Translations under genes and position numbers: made by a program
Notes under the pieces: generated by a model
What the model was told of the DNA's origin: nothing
What the model saw: the letters and a program-made list of their open reading frames with translations, nothing else
Databases searched by the model: none
In this document: piece by piece, positions 1 through 9,264 of the stretch
Position numbering within the stretch: the first letter of the stretch is position 1
Layout: each line of letters opens with the position of its first letter
NCBI GenBank assembly: GCA_964582545.1
Contig: CAZOSB010000009.1
Span: 7,428-71,427, forward strand
Length of the DNA: 64,000 nucleotides
Direction of reading: 5' to 3'
Source: JAVVUJ01 sp964582545
Lineage (GTDB): Bacteria > Bacillota > Clostridia > Peptostreptococcales > Anaerovoracaceae

Positions 1-1459
1 GCCTGACAAGATTGGTTTACCTGACAATGCAAAGGTTCTTCTTATGAACGATGGAAGTACGGTTGGCAGATTTGCCGGTGCAAGGGTTATTTTAGGAGAA
101 GTCAATGTCGAAGAGCCTTATATGGCAACGGTATTAAGGGAAGCGGCATTCCAAATACGATATAAGAAGATGTATCATGTGGAATCCTATATAGGTCTGG
201 ATCCGGACTTTATGGTTAAGGCACATCTGTTAGTCCCTGAAACTTATGAAAATACCGCCTACAACTGGCTTTTAAACTTTCAATATATCAATCAATTCTA
301 TGAGGATATGTATAAGAATTCACGTCCAATCGGTGACGAGGGAGATATTTATATTTTGTCAGACCCTGATTATGTGCATCCTCGTTTTCCGGAAGGACTT
401 GCATATTTTGATTCGGAGCATAATTGTGCTTGCTTATTGGGAATGAGATATTTTGGAGAACATAAAAAAGGAACACTGACCTTGGCATGGGGTCTAGCTA
501 ACAGAAATGGTTACGCTGCATGTCACGGGGGGCTAAAAAGAATGGTTCGACAAGATGGTCATAAACATGTTATGGGCGTGTTCGGATTGTCCGGATCGGG
601 CAAATCTACCTTAACCCATGCAAAGCATAACGGCAAGTACGACGTGACAGTCCTTCATGACGATGCCTACATTATTTCTGAAGAGGACGGATCTACGGTG
701 GCTTTGGAACCATCCTACTTTGACAAAACACAGGATTATCCCCTTACTTCAGAGGATAATAAATATTTAATTACAGCGCAGAATTGCGGAGCAACCATGG
801 ATGAGGAGGGCAATGTGGTTCTGGTGACTGAGGATATCAGAAACGGAAACGGTAGAGCCATAAAATCTAAACTATGGGCGGCCAACCGAGTAGACAAAAT
901 GGAGGAACCTATAAACAGCATTGTTTGGCTGATGAAGGATCATACCTTGCCTCCTGTGGTTAAAATCGAGGATCCTACCTTAGCCTCGGTTATGGGAGCC
1001 ACCTTAGCCACAAAAAGATCGACGGCAGAAAAGCTGGCAAAAGGTGTGGATAAGGATGCTTTGGTCTTTGAACCTTACGCCAACCCCTTTAGAACTTATC
1101 CCCTATCTCAGGACTATGAAAAGTTTAAATTCTTATTCGAAGAAAGAAAAGTGGATTGTTACATAATCAATACAGGTCACTTCTTAGAGCAAAAAATTCC
1201 CAAGGAGGTGACCATAGGAATTATGGAGAGTATAGTGGATGAGACTGCCGAGTTTAAAGATTTTGGTCCTTTTGCCGGGCTTAAAATTATGGAAATATCC
1301 GGATTTATTCCGGACTTGGATGATCGAGACTATATTTCATTAGTTAAAAAGGGAATGACCAACAGATTACAATATTTACGTTCTCTGGAGGAAGAAAAAG
1401 GTGGAAGAGATGCACTGCCCATTGTAGCGGCAGATGCTATAAAATCCGTTATCAAATAA
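1..1459 (+). CDS. Phosphoenolpyruvate carboxykinase (ATP)-like, 5' truncated by window edge
   Basis: The reading frame is open from base 2, so the first ATG at 44 is probably internal and the true start lies outside the window. The protein resembles ATP-dependent PEP carboxykinase, which interconverts oxaloacetate and PEP in the cytosol. The kinase P-loop GLSGSGKST lies about 180 residues after that ATG, preceded by a segment (YFGEHKKG, then ACHGG) matching the layout before the P-loop in the family. An acidic HDDAY stretch follows where the family has its metal-binding aspartates. The sequence is divergent, so a related nucleotide-dependent kinase is possible. It lies 15 bases upstream of the UPF0182 gene. 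Confidence 0.72.
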   Translation, partial: PDKIGLPDNAKVLLMNDGSTVGRFAGARVILGEVNVEEPYMATVLREAAFQIRYKKMYHVESYIGLDPDFMVKAHLLVPETYENTAYNWLLNFQYINQFYEDMYKNSRPIGDEGDIYILSDPDYVHPRFPEGLAYFDSEHNCACLLGMRYFGEHKKGTLTLAWGLANRNGYAACHGGLKRMVRQDGHKHVMGVFGLSGSGKSTLTHAKHNGKYDVTVLHDDAYIISEEDGSTVALEPSYFDKTQDYPLTSEDNKYLITAQNCGATMDEEGNVVLVTEDIRNGNGRAIKSKLWAANRVDKMEEPINSIVWLMKDHTLPPVVKIEDPTLASVMGATLATKRSTAEKLAKGVDKDALVFEPYANPFRTYPLSQDYEKFKFLFEERKVDCYIINTGHFLEQKIPKEVTIGIMESIVDETAEFKDFGPFAGLKIMEISGFIPDLDDRDYISLVKKGMTNRLQYLRSLEEEKGGRDALPIVAADAIKSVIK

Positions 1460-1474
1460 AGAAAGGGTGATCTC

Positions 1475-4414
1475 GTGAAGAAAAGAAAGATAGGCTTAGG
1501 AATAATAATAGGGATTTTACTTTTAGGAGGTGCAACATTTTCTACTTTAGTAGGCTTTATTGCAGACTACCTTTGGTTTAAAGAATTAGGGTATACCTCC
1601 GTATTCTTTAAACAGCTATTTACCCAACTACAGATTGGAATTCCCACATTTTTAGTATTAATGATACTATCCTATTTGTATCTCATAGTATTCAAAAATG
1701 GATATTATAAAAAAGTTGATTTAGTTGATGGTAATCAAATAAAAGAAAAGTCTGTAACAGGGTTGACATTACTTTTGTCTGCTTTGTTCTCCGGCATTAT
1801 AACCATTTCTGTAGTTTCAGGATTATGGTTTGAAATTTTAAAATTTACCAATAGTACAGATTTTAATTTAGCAGAACCAATATTTAATATGGATATATCC
1901 TTCTATATTTTTAAATTGGAATTTTTGTCTCAAGTAACGCAAATTTTATTAGGTGTAATCGTCGGATTTGCAGTGTTATCTTTGATTTATTACTTTGTAT
2001 TAATTTCACTTAGAAGACCTAAGATTACAGAAATTCCGCCGGAACCTCAATTCTTTGATGAAAATGGGGATCCCCAGGGTGGTTACAACAATAGACCCAA
2101 TGGATTTGGAAACTTTTCTAACTTCGGAGGCGCCTTTGGAAATATGTTTGGTCAAAACTTTAATAACAGAAGACCGCAGACCCCGCAATTTAACGATAAA
2201 AACATCAAAGAAATTTTAAATGTAGCATCAAAGCAAGTTATGGTTTTAGGTGTACTCTTCTTTTTATTGATGTCAGCAAATTTTTATCTAAAACAGTTTA
2301 GTTTGCTTTATTCTAGGACAGGGGTGCTGTACGGTGCAGGCTTTACAGATTTGCATGTAACTCTCTGGGTATACAGAGGTCTGATGGCGTTATCATTAGT
2401 AGCTGCAATCATGTTAGTGCTAGGAATTAGCAAACGCAAATATAAGCAGGTTCTGGTGGTTCCTGTTATTATGATCTTGTTAGGTGCATTGGGCACAGGA
2501 GCTGCAATGGCAGTACAAAACCTAATCGTATCCCCTGATGAAATCAGCAAGGAAAGCCCATATTTAGAAAACAATATCAGATTTACCCAAGCAGCTTATG
2601 ATTTAAAGTCGGTGATGATTAAACCTTTTAATGCAACCAACAAGCTTACCAAGCAGGATATCATGAACAACATGGGTACCATATCTAATATACGAATCAA
2701 CGATTATGAACCAGCCAAGAAATTTTATAACCAGACTCAGAGTATCAAGCGTTATTATACTTTTAAAGATGTAGATGTCGACAGATATATGGTCAATGGT
2801 GAATTAACACAAACCTTCTTATCAGCCAGAGAGATGAATGAAGCGGAAACCAGCGATCAATGGCTCAGCATGCACCTCAAATATACTCATGGATATGGAA
2901 TTTCTTTATCCCGTGTAGATAAGGTGACGGCCAGTGGACAGCCCGACATGTTGATTTCCAATATTCCACCGGTATCACAGGTGGAAGAAATTAAAATTAC
3001 CAGACCGGAAATTTATTTTGGAGAGATGACACAAACCTACATTTTGACCAATACAGATGAGCAGGAGTTCGACTACCCAAGTGGAGACAATAACGTATAT
3101 AACACCTATGAAGGCAACGCGGGAATCAAGCTAGGTCTGTTTAATAAGATTGTATTTGCTATTAGAGAACAGAGCTTAAAACTTTTGGTTTCAACAAATA
3201 TAAACAGCGATTCAAGGATTATTATCAATCGTAACATATTGGAAAGGGCACAAAAAATTATGCCGTTTCTAAATTATGATACAGATCCTTATATAGTCAC
3301 TGCTGATGGTAAGCTCTATTGGATTATTGATGGTTATACCACAAGCACCTATTTCCCATACTCAGAGCCATTTAATGCGACACAAAGCAATGTAAACTAT
3401 ATTAGAAACTCTGTGAAAATAGTGATAGATGCTTATAACGGAGATACGAGATATTATCTTGTAAATGCGGAAGATCCTATCGCTAGCACCTATGCAAAGA
3501 TATATCCAGACTTATTCAAGAACTTTGACCAGATGCCGGAATCCCTGAGAGCGCATGTCCGATATCCAAGCGTTATGCTCAATATTCAAGCGGATGTCTA
3601 CAAAAGATATCATATGAACGATGTTAGGGTATTTTATCAAAATGAAGACTTATGGAGCATCGCAAACGAAATCTATGGAACAGAAGAAATCGCAATGACT
3701 CCCAACTACTTTATCATGAAGCTACCCGGCGAGGAGAACGTAGAGTTTATTAACTCCATCCCATATACGCCACGAGGTAAGAAAAATATGACAGGTTTGT
3801 TGGTAGCTAGAAATGACGGCACTCATTACGGAGAGTTGATTCTCTATCAACTTCCCAAGGATAAGGCCATCTATGGACCAATGCAGATTGAAGCACAAAT
3901 TGACCAGCATACGGAAATCTCCAAGGAGTTTTCACTATGGAATTCATCAGGTTCCACATATAGCAGAGGGAATATGTTTGTGATTCCTATTGAAGATTCA
4001 CTGATTTATGTAGAGCCGGTATATTTGGAGGCCACCAACTCCAGCTTACCTGAGGTAAAAAGAGTTATTGTGGCATACGGAGACAGAATTGCCTATGAAC
4101 CAACTCTTGGTGCTGCGTTAGATTCCCTATTCGGTACTGGTTCTGGTTTACCAACAAACAATGAACCTACAACTCCAAGTGAAACCGGAGGAGAGGGCAT
4201 GACACCGGAAGCAATTATCGCACTGGCCAATGAAGCATTTAAGAATGCCACTGCTGCACAACAGAGTGGAGATTGGGCATCCTATGGCAACTATTTAAAG
4301 CAACTGGAAAAATACTTGAATTTATTGACCAATAGTCAAAATAATGCTGAAACTGATCAGCAAGATTTGCCTCAAGCACCACAAGGAACTGATGAATTAG
4401 AAGTTGACCTATAA
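1475..4414 (+). CDS. UPF0182 family large membrane protein
   Basis: This 979-residue protein has a hydrophobic N-terminal third with about seven predicted membrane segments (residues 7-30, 47-70, 93-115, 145-180, 255-275, 305-325 and 330-350 roughly), followed by a large domain probably outside the cell. An Asn/Gly/Phe-rich loop lies near residues 195-245, and the acidic C-terminus is rich in Gln, Asn and Pro. Length and layout match the UPF0182 (COG1615) family, whose function is unknown. The start is supported by GAAAGGGTG about 8 bases upstream of the GTG at 1475. It follows the PEPCK-like gene closely, but nothing in the sequence ties the functions together. Confidence 0.85.
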   Translation: MKKRKIGLGIIIGILLLGGATFSTLVGFIADYLWFKELGYTSVFFKQLFTQLQIGIPTFLVLMILSYLYLIVFKNGYYKKVDLVDGNQIKEKSVTGLTLLLSALFSGIITISVVSGLWFEILKFTNSTDFNLAEPIFNMDISFYIFKLEFLSQVTQILLGVIVGFAVLSLIYYFVLISLRRPKITEIPPEPQFFDENGDPQGGYNNRPNGFGNFSNFGGAFGNMFGQNFNNRRPQTPQFNDKNIKEILNVASKQVMVLGVLFFLLMSANFYLKQFSLLYSRTGVLYGAGFTDLHVTLWVYRGLMALSLVAAIMLVLGISKRKYKQVLVVPVIMILLGALGTGAAMAVQNLIVSPDEISKESPYLENNIRFTQAAYDLKSVMIKPFNATNKLTKQDIMNNMGTISNIRINDYEPAKKFYNQTQSIKRYYTFKDVDVDRYMVNGELTQTFLSAREMNEAETSDQWLSMHLKYTHGYGISLSRVDKVTASGQPDMLISNIPPVSQVEEIKITRPEIYFGEMTQTYILTNTDEQEFDYPSGDNNVYNTYEGNAGIKLGLFNKIVFAIREQSLKLLVSTNINSDSRIIINRNILERAQKIMPFLNYDTDPYIVTADGKLYWIIDGYTTSTYFPYSEPFNATQSNVNYIRNSVKIVIDAYNGDTRYYLVNAEDPIASTYAKIYPDLFKNFDQMPESLRAHVRYPSVMLNIQADVYKRYHMNDVRVFYQNEDLWSIANEIYGTEEIAMTPNYFIMKLPGEENVEFINSIPYTPRGKKNMTGLLVARNDGTHYGELILYQLPKDKAIYGPMQIEAQIDQHTEISKEFSLWNSSGSTYSRGNMFVIPIEDSLIYVEPVYLEATNSSLPEVKRVIVAYGDRIAYEPTLGAALDSLFGTGSGLPTNNEPTTPSETGGEGMTPEAIIALANEAFKNATAAQQSGDWASYGNYLKQLEKYLNLLTNSQNNAETDQQDLPQAPQGTDELEVDL

Positions 4415-4512
4415 TTGATACGGCTGAAAAACTATTTCGATTGTTGAGTAAGCCGTAAAGCTATACTAAAGAAAAGATGAGTTTTTAACCATAGAAAGGG
4501 GCCCTTAGACAG

Positions 4513-6420
4513 ATGATTACAGGTGATTTGCTTTTTAATATACCTGCTAAAAACCACACAATACCGGAAATAATTAATACCTTGCAGGAGCATCCTGAGA
4601 TAATGTTTGTATCATTGGTAGGTTTGGACATTGGAGGCCATGATACAGATGAAAAAATACCTGTTAACTATTTTATCAAAAATATTGAAAAAATATTAAG
4701 TCATGGGGTTCAAACAGATGGATCAAGCGTAGTGCTTCCGAAAATTGCGGCACTAAACAATGCAAAGGTGGATATTATACCGGATTTAGATGTAAATTGG
4801 TATGTGGATTATAACTTTAGTTATAAGTCCCAAGTAACGTCTTTGCCAGTGGGAACTCTTCGAATTCCTTCCATTTTAGTGCACAATGATACAGCAGAAG
4901 TTGGTTCAAGGGTAATCTTGAAAAAAGCAGTTGCCGTTTTTAAGGAGCAAGTAATGCAGCTCCTTAAAAACCATCCCTATGTGTTTGAGTATTTAGAAGC
5001 GGATTCCGTAGAGGATATTGAAGAAATTGTATTAACCGCTGCTACCGAGCTTGAATTTTGGGTAAAGACTCCTGAGGATAAGGGTGATAGAGAACAGCTA
5101 TCCACCTCACAGGAGCTAAAGGAACAGTATTGGCAAAGAACCAGAGGACCTGTAAGGACCGCCTTAGAAAAGACCCTACTTATATTAGATCGTTATGGCT
5201 TTGAAATTGAGATGGGTCACAAGGAAGTAGGGGGAATTAAGGCAAAGTTAGGCAGCTCAGGGGAATACGATCATATTATGGAACAGTTGGAAATCGACTG
5301 GAAGTATAGTACGGCTTTACAGGCAGCGGATAATGAGCTGCAGGTAAAATACGTTGTAAAGGATATCTTTAGGCTGAATGGGTTGGATGTAACCTTTATG
5401 GCAAAACCCATAGAAGGTGTAGCAGGAAGCGGAGAACATACTCATATGGGTGTGGCAGCCAAATTAAAGAATGGAAAAACTATCAGTTTGTTTGCTCCAA
5501 GGGATTATCACGTAGACTTTATGAGCCCTGTGGGTTATGGTGCAATGATGGGAATCCTTAAAAACTATGAGGTTTTAAATCCATTTATTACGGATACCAA
5601 TGATGCACTGAATAGATTGAAACCCGGATTTGAGGCACCGGTTTGTATTGTAACCTCTTTGGGGCATGATGCTACGAGCCCATCTAGAAATAGAACGGTG
5701 CTTGTAGGATTGGTACGAGATGCAAACCACCCGGCATCTACTAGATTTGAACTGAGATCTCCCAACCCCAAGAGCAATACTTACCTGGTTATGGCCACTG
5801 CATACTTGGCGATGCTGGATGGGATAAAGGCTTCTTTGAATAATGAAAAGAAACCGATGGAATTGGAAAAAATATTATCCAAGGCATATGGGGAAAATGC
5901 TTTTTACTTAGAAAAGAATAGAGTCTATAGGAGCGAAAAAAACGTTTTTGATGAATATTCAGAAGAAGAAAGAGATCAATTTTTTGGAAAAGCACCAAAT
6001 ACTGTTTGGGAAAATATTTGTGCTTTTGATAACTATCCTGAAAAACTAGAGGTTCTTACAAAAGATAAAGTATTTGATATGTTAACCTTGGAGTCCTATA
6101 AAGAGGCTGTCATTGCACAATGGGCAATGGAGCTGAATAATCGAATTATACCTAATACCATGGACGTTGTTCGAGAGTGTGCTAAATGTCATATCGATGG
6201 GCAATGCACGGATTTTGATATTTATAATTGGAATCAAATTGAAATGATTCGTAAGTATTTAGGTCAGGATAGAATGTCCGAAACCTGCTTATTAACTAAG
6301 ATATCCGATGCTTTAGAGGCGAAGGATTATGATAAGGCTTCTCAGCTCCAAATAGAAATGCAGGAAAAAGTTAGAGAGTTGACTGTGCTTTACAGTGCAT
6401 ATAAGAAAAATTTATTCTAA
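4513..6420 (+). CDS. Glutamine synthetase family protein, long form
   Basis: This 635-residue protein has the glutamine synthetase catalytic core. Visible elements are the acidic metal site in TELEFW (near residue 176), the ATP/metal loop GSGEHTHMG (near 304) and the active-site arginine segment STRFELRSPNPKSN (near 408), so ATP-dependent amide formation on glutamate is likely. It is much longer than a type I enzyme (about 440-470 residues). The extra 150-200 residues at the C-terminus include a Cys-rich motif CAKCHIDGQC near residue 556. The start ATG follows GAAAGGGG about 10 bases upstream. It could instead be a gamma-glutamyl ligase of the same fold, as sequence alone does not fix the amine substrate. 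serS starts 23 bases after its stop. Confidence 0.82.
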   Translation: MITGDLLFNIPAKNHTIPEIINTLQEHPEIMFVSLVGLDIGGHDTDEKIPVNYFIKNIEKILSHGVQTDGSSVVLPKIAALNNAKVDIIPDLDVNWYVDYNFSYKSQVTSLPVGTLRIPSILVHNDTAEVGSRVILKKAVAVFKEQVMQLLKNHPYVFEYLEADSVEDIEEIVLTAATELEFWVKTPEDKGDREQLSTSQELKEQYWQRTRGPVRTALEKTLLILDRYGFEIEMGHKEVGGIKAKLGSSGEYDHIMEQLEIDWKYSTALQAADNELQVKYVVKDIFRLNGLDVTFMAKPIEGVAGSGEHTHMGVAAKLKNGKTISLFAPRDYHVDFMSPVGYGAMMGILKNYEVLNPFITDTNDALNRLKPGFEAPVCIVTSLGHDATSPSRNRTVLVGLVRDANHPASTRFELRSPNPKSNTYLVMATAYLAMLDGIKASLNNEKKPMELEKILSKAYGENAFYLEKNRVYRSEKNVFDEYSEEERDQFFGKAPNTVWENICAFDNYPEKLEVLTKDKVFDMLTLESYKEAVIAQWAMELNNRIIPNTMDVVRECAKCHIDGQCTDFDIYNWNQIEMIRKYLGQDRMSETCLLTKISDALEAKDYDKASQLQIEMQEKVRELTVLYSAYKKNLF

Positions 6421-6443
6421 CAAGCTTAGAAAGGAAAGGTACA

Positions 6444-7724
6444 ATGCTAGATATCAAAAGGATAAGAGAAAACTTAGAAGAAGTAAAAGGTGCTCTAGAA
6501 TCTAGGGGTCAAGGGGATTACAATATAGGCAGTGTTTTAGAGCTTGATGAAAAAAGAAGAAAACTACTAGCAGATGTGGAACAGAAAAAAAATAAGCAAA
6601 ATCAAGACTCAAAAGCAATTCCGCAGATGAAAAAAGAGGGCAGGGATACGGAGTCTCTCATGGCGGAAATGAAGTTACTCTCTGAAGAAATAAAGGCATT
6701 GGATCAAAATGTCAATGCTGTGGATGAAGAGCTAAAAGCTCTTCTGCTTAATATCCCCAATACTCCCAACGGCAAAGTTCCAGTGGGTAAATCAGATGCA
6801 GACAATTTGGAAATCAGAAAGGTGGGAACCCCTAGGGTTTTTGACTTCCCGGAGAAAGCACACTGGGATATCGGTGCAGACCTAGGAATTTTAGATTTTG
6901 AAAGAGGAGCAAAGATTGCCGGAACTAGATTTACGGTATATGCTGGCTTGGGAGCAAAGTTAGAAAGGGCAATCATAAACTTTATGTTAGATCTCCATAC
7001 GGGAGAGCATGGATTTACTGAAATACTGCCACCATTCATGGTGAACCGGGATGCTATGACTGGTACGGGTCAGTTACCTAAGTTTGAAGAGGACATGTTC
7101 CACATACCGGCAAAGGATTTCTTTCTTGTGCCTACAGCAGAGGTGCCTGTGACCAACCTGAGGATGGATGAAATCATAGATGGAGCAGAATTACCAGTGT
7201 ATTATACCGCTTATACTCCTTGTTTCAGAAAGGAAGCAGGTGCAGCGGGCAGGGATACTCGTGGACTAATACGCCAGCATCAGTTTAATAAAGTAGAATT
7301 GGTGAAATTTGTCAGACCGGAAGATTCCTATGCTGAATTAGAAACTTTGCTTAACGCAGCAGAAGAGGTTCTAAAACGGTTAGAAATCCCATATAGAGTA
7401 GTAATGCTCTCCACAGGGGATTTGGGATTTTCCTCCGCAATGACCTATGACATTGAAGTTTGGATGCCCAGCTATAATAAGTATGTAGAAATATCTTCTT
7501 GCAGTAATTTTGAAAGTTATCAAGCGAGAAGAGCGAATATCAGGTTCCGACCTGAGCCGAAAGCAAAACCTGACTTTGTCCATACGCTAAATGGATCCGG
7601 CCTGGCGGTAGGCAGGACATTTGCAGCTATATTGGAAAATTTTCAACAAGCAAATGGCGATGTGGAAATCCCAAAGGCTTTACAGCCCTATATGGGATTA
7701 CAAAAAATCACAAGAGGGAGGTGA
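6444..7724 (+). CDS. serS: Seryl-tRNA synthetase
   Basis: This class II aminoacyl-tRNA synthetase charges tRNA-Ser. At 426 residues it is standard for the bacterial enzyme. The N-terminal 110 residues form the charged, helical tRNA-binding arm. Motif 2 is CFRKEAGAAGRDTRG near residue 258 and motif 3 is NGSGLAVGRTFAAILE near 382. AGAAAGGAAAGG precedes the ATG. No T-box lies in the 23-base gap after the glutamine synthetase gene, so it is probably co-transcribed with it. Confidence 0.97.
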   Translation: MLDIKRIRENLEEVKGALESRGQGDYNIGSVLELDEKRRKLLADVEQKKNKQNQDSKAIPQMKKEGRDTESLMAEMKLLSEEIKALDQNVNAVDEELKALLLNIPNTPNGKVPVGKSDADNLEIRKVGTPRVFDFPEKAHWDIGADLGILDFERGAKIAGTRFTVYAGLGAKLERAIINFMLDLHTGEHGFTEILPPFMVNRDAMTGTGQLPKFEEDMFHIPAKDFFLVPTAEVPVTNLRMDEIIDGAELPVYYTAYTPCFRKEAGAAGRDTRGLIRQHQFNKVELVKFVRPEDSYAELETLLNAAEEVLKRLEIPYRVVMLSTGDLGFSSAMTYDIEVWMPSYNKYVEISSCSNFESYQARRANIRFRPEPKAKPDFVHTLNGSGLAVGRTFAAILENFQQANGDVEIPKALQPYMGLQKITRGR

Positions 7725-7788
7725 GAACAAAAAAAGCTAATAGGGGAAAGGCTATAACGGAATTATCATATTTTTAAAGGAGGAATTT

Positions 7789-9171
7789 ATGATTGACACA
7801 ATTACACAAGTAAACGGAACCATAAATGGAATCGTTTGGGGTCCAATTATGATCGCACTTTTGTGTGGAACCGGAATTTACTTGTCCATTAGAACCGGTT
7901 TTTTGCAAGTTGGTAAATTCGGATTTATTTTAAAAAGAACTATACTTACAGCATTCAAGAAAGATCCCAATGCTGTAAAGGGTGAGGGGGATGTGAGTCC
8001 TTTCCAAGCCTTGACTACCGCCTTGGCCGCCACGGTGGGAACAGGAAACATCGCAGGGGTAGCAGGTGCTATAGCCGTAGGAGGTCCCGGGGCTATTTTC
8101 TGGATGTGGGTTTGTGCCTTTTTCGGGATGACCACCAAATATTCTGAGATTTTGTTAGCGGTGAAGTATCGTGAAACAAACGATAAGGGGGAGTTTTCCG
8201 GGGGTCCCATGTATTACATATCTAAAGGGCTAAACCTGAAATGGCTAGCGGTATTATTTTCTTTATTTGGATTTTTAGCTTGCTTTGGGATAGGGAACAT
8301 GACTCAGGTAAACACTATTGCTTCTTCGCTGAATACTACCTTTGGTGTTCCACCCATGGCTACAGGTATTGCTTTGGTAATTCTTGCAGCAGTAGTAATT
8401 CTGGGAGGAATCAAGAGAATTGCTACCGTTACGGAAAAGATTGTACCATTTATGGCAGTATTTTATATCGTTGCAGCTGTTGCAGTAATTTGTATGAATT
8501 ACCAAGCAATCATTCCATCATTAGCACTTATTGTTAAATGTGCCTTTACACCTGCTGCTGCCACAGGCGGATTTGCAGGAGCAACTATCATGTTGGCTGT
8601 TCAAAAAGGTATGGCTAGAGGGATCTTCTCAAATGAAGCCGGACTGGGAAGTGCACCTATTGCTCATGCTACTGCAAAGACCAATCATCCTGCAAAACAA
8701 GCAATGTGGGGAGTATTTGAAGTATTTATCGATACCATCGTACTGTGCACATTGACAGCTCTGGTTATTATGACCTCAGGTGTTTGGGATTCCGGAGTAA
8801 GCGGAGCACCTTTAACCATTATGGCATTCTCCGATGGACTTCATTCTGCAGCAGGTGCGGTAGTCAGCATTGCAGTATTCTTCTTTGCTTTCTCCACCCT
8901 CATCAGTTGGTCTTTCTATGGAGAAAGATGCTTAGGGTTCCTTATGGGATCTACCAAGGGAAGTTTAGCGTTTAAGTTAGTTTTCTTGGCAGTAATTATG
9001 TTGGGAGCCAATATGGAATTAACTTTGGTTTGGGATATTGCAGATACATTGAACGGATTAATGGCCATACCTAACCTAGTTGGTTTATTAGGATTATCTA
9101 CAATTGTAATCAGCGTTACCAAAGAATTCTTTGCGAATCCAGACGATCCAAATAGCCCTAATAAATGTTAA
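7789..9171 (+). CDS. Alanine/glycine:cation symporter (AGCS family)
   Basis: A 460-residue integral membrane protein with about ten hydrophobic segments, likely importing alanine or glycine with sodium. Family features are the early GTGIYLSIRTGFLQ segment, the AATVGTGNIAGVAGAI segment near residue 85 and the FSNEAGLGSAPIAHA segment near residue 283. The strong site AAAGGAGG lies about 6 bases before the ATG. A perfect terminator follows at 9210, so the transcription unit ends here. The exact amino-acid substrate cannot be read from the sequence. Confidence 0.93.
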   Translation: MIDTITQVNGTINGIVWGPIMIALLCGTGIYLSIRTGFLQVGKFGFILKRTILTAFKKDPNAVKGEGDVSPFQALTTALAATVGTGNIAGVAGAIAVGGPGAIFWMWVCAFFGMTTKYSEILLAVKYRETNDKGEFSGGPMYYISKGLNLKWLAVLFSLFGFLACFGIGNMTQVNTIASSLNTTFGVPPMATGIALVILAAVVILGGIKRIATVTEKIVPFMAVFYIVAAVAVICMNYQAIIPSLALIVKCAFTPAAATGGFAGATIMLAVQKGMARGIFSNEAGLGSAPIAHATAKTNHPAKQAMWGVFEVFIDTIVLCTLTALVIMTSGVWDSGVSGAPLTIMAFSDGLHSAAGAVVSIAVFFFAFSTLISWSFYGERCLGFLMGSTKGSLAFKLVFLAVIMLGANMELTLVWDIADTLNGLMAIPNLVGLLGLSTIVISVTKEFFANPDDPNSPNKC

Positions 9172-9209
9172 GTTAACTTTAAATTTTAGTTGAATGATTA
9201 TCAATTATC

Positions 9210-9246
9210 AAACCAAATTGGGTAATACCAATTTGGTTTGGTTTTA
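9210..9246 (+). terminator. Rho-independent terminator after the symporter
   Basis: A perfect 12-bp stem (9210-9221 with 9228-9239) with a 6-base loop is followed by a T-rich tract. It separates the symporter from fbp. Confidence 0.9.
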
Positions 9247-9264
9247 TTCAAATGTTTTTAAAAG

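Noticed and set aside
4419..4457. TACGGCT/AGCCGTA inverted repeat after the UPF0182 gene as a terminator
   Set aside because: The loop is 25 bases and no T run follows, so termination is not supported.
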